A DNA stretch of 9,125 nucleotides from Thermomicrobiales bacterium. Lineage in GTDB: Bacteria; Chloroflexota; Chloroflexia; Thermomicrobiales; UBA6265. The position numbers were made by a program, and so were the translations under genes. The stretch covers positions 1 through 9,125 of the forward strand of contig JAUJMG010000142.1 in the NCBI GenBank assembly GCA_030446955.1. Reading direction: 5' to 3'. The number at the start of each line of letters is the position of its first letter. Within the stretch, counting starts at the first letter, position 1. The notes below the pieces were generated by a model. That model saw only the letters and a list, made by a program, of their open reading frames with translations, searched no databases and had not been told where the DNA came from. This document shows, in pieces, positions 6,598 to 9,125 of the stretch.

Positions 6598-7602
6598 GTG
6601 TTTGCGAGATATATCCTCGAGCGGCTGGCGATCTTCGCCGCAACGGTCTTCGTTTCGATCACGATCGTCTTTTTCATGCCGCGCCTGGTACCAGGCGATC
6701 CGCTCGGGGCCGTCATGAGCAGGCTCTCGTCCGTTGGCGGCAGCATGAGCGGGCAGGAGCTCATTCAGGAATACCGCCGTCGCTTTGGGCTCGATAAGAG
6801 CCTGATGGAACAGTACTTCTCGTTTCTCTCGCAACTTGCCCGTGGCGATCTGGGCTATTCCATCCTCAGCTTTCCATCCCGCGTCACCGATCTCATAGCC
6901 AACGCGGTCCCATGGACGATCGGACTGCTCAGTCTGACCACGATCATCAGTTGGGTTCTCGGCACGCTCGTCGGCGCCATCGTCGGGTGGACTGGCGGCC
7001 GCAACCGTTTCTCTCAGATCCTCGTGCCGCTCGCCCTCCTCCTCTACACCACGCCGTACTATATCCTGGCGATCATCCTGATCTATCTTTTCGCCTTCTA
7101 CTGGCCGATCTTCCCGCTCTCTGGCGCCTACGAATTCGGCGCACGCCCGGACTTCAGCCTTGACTTCATCACGGATGTGATCCATCACGGGACCTTGCCG
7201 GCGCTCAGCATCGTCCTCGTCTCGCTTGGCTGGTGGTTCCTCTCGATGCGAAGTCTGATCATCGCCGAGCAGGGCGCCGACTACATCATGTGGGCCGAAG
7301 CCAAGGGCTTGAAATCGCGGCGGATCTTCTGGGCGTATGCCTTCCGCAACGCCCTCCTGCCCCAGGCCACCGGGCTTGCCCTGTCATTCGCTCATGTTAT
7401 TGGCGGCGCGCTCATTACCGAGGCCATCTTCGCCTATCCAGGGATCGGGTTTCTCATCTACAACTCCATCAAGGGGTCCGATTTCCCGGTCATCCAGGGA
7501 AGTGTCCTCCTGATCATCGTCTCCGTCGCGGTAGCCAACTTCGCGATGGACATGATCTACCCGCTGATTGATCCCCGCATCCGTACGGGAAGCATGAGGT
7601 AG
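6598..7602 (+). CDS. ABC importer permease, OppB/DppB type
   Basis: A 334-residue inner-membrane protein, one half of the translocation channel. The N-terminus MFARYILERLAIFAATVFVS begins with the first membrane helix (about 8-27), followed by the family-typical large external segment containing RFGLDKSLMEQYFSFL and GDLGYSI. Further helices are about 104-130, 139-167, 198-222, 256-280 and 300-321, six in all. The cytoplasmic ATPase-docking (EAA) loop is seen as DYIMWAEAKGLKSRRIFWAY (228-247) with Ala233-Glu234-Ala235 and Gly237. The GTG start at 6598 has GGAGG at 6585-6589, eight bases upstream. Length is normal for the family. It follows the binding protein after a 226-base gap holding three hairpins, and lies eight bases before the next permease. 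Confidence 0.93.
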   Translation: MFARYILERLAIFAATVFVSITIVFFMPRLVPGDPLGAVMSRLSSVGGSMSGQELIQEYRRRFGLDKSLMEQYFSFLSQLARGDLGYSILSFPSRVTDLIANAVPWTIGLLSLTTIISWVLGTLVGAIVGWTGGRNRFSQILVPLALLLYTTPYYILAIILIYLFAFYWPIFPLSGAYEFGARPDFSLDFITDVIHHGTLPALSIVLVSLGWWFLSMRSLIIAEQGADYIMWAEAKGLKSRRIFWAYAFRNALLPQATGLALSFAHVIGGALITEAIFAYPGIGFLIYNSIKGSDFPVIQGSVLLIIVSVAVANFAMDMIYPLIDPRIRTGSMR

Positions 7603-7610
7603 TCCTGACG

Positions 7611-8504
7611 ATGGCCACCATTCCTGTCGAGGAAATCGCTCATCCGCCGGTCGTCCCCCAGCTCGGCATTCTCACCCACCTCCTCCATAATCGCAAGTTC
7701 ACAATTGGCCTCGCAGTCATCCTCGTCTTGTTGCTGGTCTCGCTGATCGGTGCGCAGTTCGTTGATCCTGCCGAGCGGCGAACCGGTGCCTTCCCGGCCC
7801 GGCAGAGCCCCTCGTGGGATGCCATCCTTGGCACGACCTCGCTCGGGCAGAGCGTCGCCATCCAGCTCACCCAGGCAATCCCCAACTCGATGTTAGTCGG
7901 GTTCATCGCCGCCACCTTGGGGACTGTGATCGGGGCCATCATCGGTCTTGCCAGCGGCTATTTCGGCGGCAAAGTCGATGCGCTGCTCCGAATCCTGATC
8001 GATGTCTTTCTCTCGGTCCCCCCGCTTCTCTTCCTGATTCTGATCGCGTCGCTGCTGCGTGGCGTCAGCGTGCCGACGATGGCACTGATCATCGGCCTCT
8101 TTGCCTGGGCCTGGCCGGCCCGTGCCGTCCGCTCTCAAGCTCTCAGTCTCAAGGAACGCCAGTTCGTCCAGGTCGCGCGTCTCTCCGGTATGGGTGATCT
8201 GGAGATCGTCTTCCGCGAGTTGCTGCCGCACATGCTGACTTGGCTCGGCGCCAACTTTCTCAACGCCTTCATCACCGCCATCCTTGCCGAGTCGGGCCTC
8301 TCAATTCTTGGTCTCGGCCCGCAACGTGACACGACCCTCGGTATCATGCTCTACTGGGCGCTGCGGTACGGTTCAATCCTCCAGAACTTCTGGTGGTGGT
8401 GGCTGACTCCGGTGATCCTCCTCATGGTCCTCTTCCTGGCCCTCTACCTCGTCCACCTCGGTCTCGACGAGGTCGGCAACCCCCGCCTCCGCGCTCACGG
8501 CTGA
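7611..8504 (+). CDS. ABC importer permease, OppC/DppC type
   Basis: A 297-residue inner-membrane protein, the second half of the channel. Membrane helices are about 31-50, 92-116, 123-148, 155-172, 212-233 and 262-284. The OppC/DppC pattern is visible: LGTTSLGQSVAIQL (73-86, usually LGTDxLGRD), GLASGYFGGKVD (112-123), and the EAA loop RQFVQVARLSGMGDLEIVFR (183-202), in which Gly193 is kept but the EAA triad is degenerate. Four tryptophans in a row (261-264) begin the last helix. Start ATG at 7611 has GAGGT at 7596-7600, inside the end of the previous gene. Last gene of the importer operon; a hairpin lies about 37 bases after its stop. Confidence 0.93.
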   Translation: MATIPVEEIAHPPVVPQLGILTHLLHNRKFTIGLAVILVLLLVSLIGAQFVDPAERRTGAFPARQSPSWDAILGTTSLGQSVAIQLTQAIPNSMLVGFIAATLGTVIGAIIGLASGYFGGKVDALLRILIDVFLSVPPLLFLILIASLLRGVSVPTMALIIGLFAWAWPARAVRSQALSLKERQFVQVARLSGMGDLEIVFRELLPHMLTWLGANFLNAFITAILAESGLSILGLGPQRDTTLGIMLYWALRYGSILQNFWWWWLTPVILLMVLFLALYLVHLGLDEVGNPRLRAHG

Positions 8505-8541
8505 ACCCTGCACCACGGCGACCGATCTTCCATTGCGCCTG

Positions 8542-8571
8542 GCCGCACGCGGGTCGACTCTGGCGTGCGGC
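8542..8571 (+). terminator. Hairpin after the importer operon, possible terminator
   Basis: GCCGCACGC (8542-8550) and GCGTGCGGC (8563-8571) are perfect nine-base complements around a 12-base loop, extendable by a G-U and a T-A pair. It starts 37 bases after the last permease stop, where a terminator is expected, but no T-run follows, so termination would have to be of a weaker or factor-dependent kind. The rest of 8505-8689 shows no convincing gene. Confidence 0.35.
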
Positions 8572-8689
8572 TACGAAGGCCATGACACCGAGTGCGGTTG
8601 ACATGTCTCTTATCAATCGCGCCGATCTTCCCTCCAGTGGGTTCTCCCGTGCTGGTCCAGTGATGATCCTTGGGTGACCACGTGCATGG

Positions 8690-8950
8690 CTACACCCTGG
8701 CAATGGTTAGGATAAGATCGGAATGTCGGCTGACCACTTCGTCGACGCAACCTGGCTTCACCGTTATGACGAGATCCCACTCGTCATCAGGTTGATCACG
8801 CCCGATGAAGTCGCCGTGCTGGGATCTCGTCGCATCGTGGACTGCCCCATCGATGAAGACCCAAGCTTCCCGCCGCCCGAGCCAGTCATATGACGAGTCC
8901 AGTTGGACGCCGCGGGTGAAGCAGGTCGGCCGGTTCGAGGCGCGCCGCAC
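8690..8950 (-). pseudogene. Truncated C-terminal fragment, resembling the nuclease-fold tail of helicase-type proteins
   Basis: A minus-strand frame of up to 86 residues ends at TAG 8692-8690. Its convincing part runs from about GVQLDSSYDWLGRREAWVF through IDGAVHD to EWDLVITVKPG and DEVVSRHSDLI. A hydrophobic strand followed by DGxxHD, then charged residues, a second strand and a closing RHxDLI-like segment matches, from memory, the restriction-endonuclease-like tail of some DEAD/DEAH helicase or DUF1998-associated proteins. The upstream residues do not fit, run antisense to the helix-turn-helix ORF, and no start with a ribosome-binding site is seen, so the N-terminal part appears lost (junction near 8920-8945). 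The assignment rests on pattern only. A 56-codon plus-strand ORF (8723-8893) covers the same bases and is less convincing. Confidence 0.35.
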
Positions 8951-8976
8951 TGGCCGAGCGGCGCACGACCATAGAC

Positions 8977-9105
8977 GTGGCCACCCGAGAGCGAATCCAG
9001 GAGCTGGCCGACGCCGGCTGGTCCTTGCGGGCGATCGGTCGCGAGTTGGACGTCTCGCACGAGACGGCGCGGACAGTCCTGCGGGAGTTGGCGGCCGTCG
9101 ATTGA
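8977..9105 (+). CDS. Small helix-turn-helix protein or recombinase/transposase fragment
   Basis: From GTG 8977 to TGA 9103-9105 this encodes 42 residues. The segment RIQELADAGWSLRAIGRELD followed by VSHETARTVLREL is a textbook helix-turn-helix of the type found in resolvase/invertase tails and transposase N-termini. The frame is open upstream to a TGA at 8917-8919, adding about 19 further residues (ending RRAALAERRTTID), so the start is uncertain, and no good Shine-Dalgarno site is visible. No catalytic domain is attached. It could be a remnant of a mobile element or a small DNA-binding protein. It follows the importer operon but is unlikely to belong to it. Confidence 0.4.
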   Translation: MATRERIQELADAGWSLRAIGRELDVSHETARTVLRELAAVD

Positions 9106-9125
9106 TCTGATTATAGATTGGACCT

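Noticed and set aside
8598..8603. Perfect TTGACA as a -35 for genes at the right end
   Set aside because: No acceptable -10 at 16-18 bases downstream (the bases there are GC-rich).
8582..8677. 31-codon plus-strand ORF after the operon hairpin
   Set aside because: GAAGG is only two bases before the ATG, too close, and there is no supporting pattern.
8723..8893. 56-codon plus-strand ORF starting at ATG 8723
   Set aside because: Fair codon composition but no ribosome-binding site and no recognisable fold; the minus-strand frame over the same bases shows a better protein pattern. Not fully excluded.

Overview
The window is a GC-rich bacterial segment carrying one clear functional module: a complete ABC importer of the peptide/oligosaccharide (Opp/Dpp, family-5 solute-binding protein) type, divergently transcribed from a large cytoplasmic protein that looks like a TIM-barrel glycoside hydrolase of the DUF6259 kind. 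Nothing in the sequence fixes the taxon. The high GC content, strong Shine-Dalgarno sites, mixed ATG/GTG starts and a possible leaderless transcript would suit a Chloroflexota (Thermomicrobia-like) genome, but the binding protein has a plain Sec signal without a lipobox, which would also suit a proteobacterium. Treat the taxon as a weak guess.

Layout. Bases 3-110 (+) hold the possible C-terminal end of an unidentified gene whose stop overlaps tail to tail with the next gene. Bases 107-2398 (-) encode the hydrolase-like protein. Immediately upstream of it on the same strand is a 59-codon ORF (2398-2577) whose stop overlaps the hydrolase start. The 314-base divergent region (2402-2715) also carries a good sigma-70-type promoter for the importer, an overlapping weaker promoter candidate for the other direction, and repeated/palindromic sequences that look like operators. 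The importer then runs ATPase 1 (2716-3564), ATPase 2 (3561-4478), binding protein (4617-6371), permease B (6598-7602), permease C (7611-8504). A 226-base gap between the binding protein and the permeases contains three strong hairpins. A further hairpin follows the last permease.

The right end (8505-9125) is different. It contains what looks like the N-terminally truncated C-terminal piece of a larger minus-strand protein (8690-8950), similar in pattern to the nuclease-fold tail of some DEAD/DEAH helicase proteins. Next to it is a small helix-turn-helix ORF (8977-9105, +). This reads as a decayed or mobile-element boundary beyond the operon.

How the genes may work together (inference): the binding protein captures an oligomeric, probably carbohydrate-containing ligand outside the membrane, the two permeases and two ATPases import it, and the signal-less hydrolase-like protein processes it in the cytoplasm. 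The shared divergent control region would allow co-regulation. No regulator gene, core metabolic gene, tRNA, rRNA, CRISPR array or intact insertion sequence was seen.
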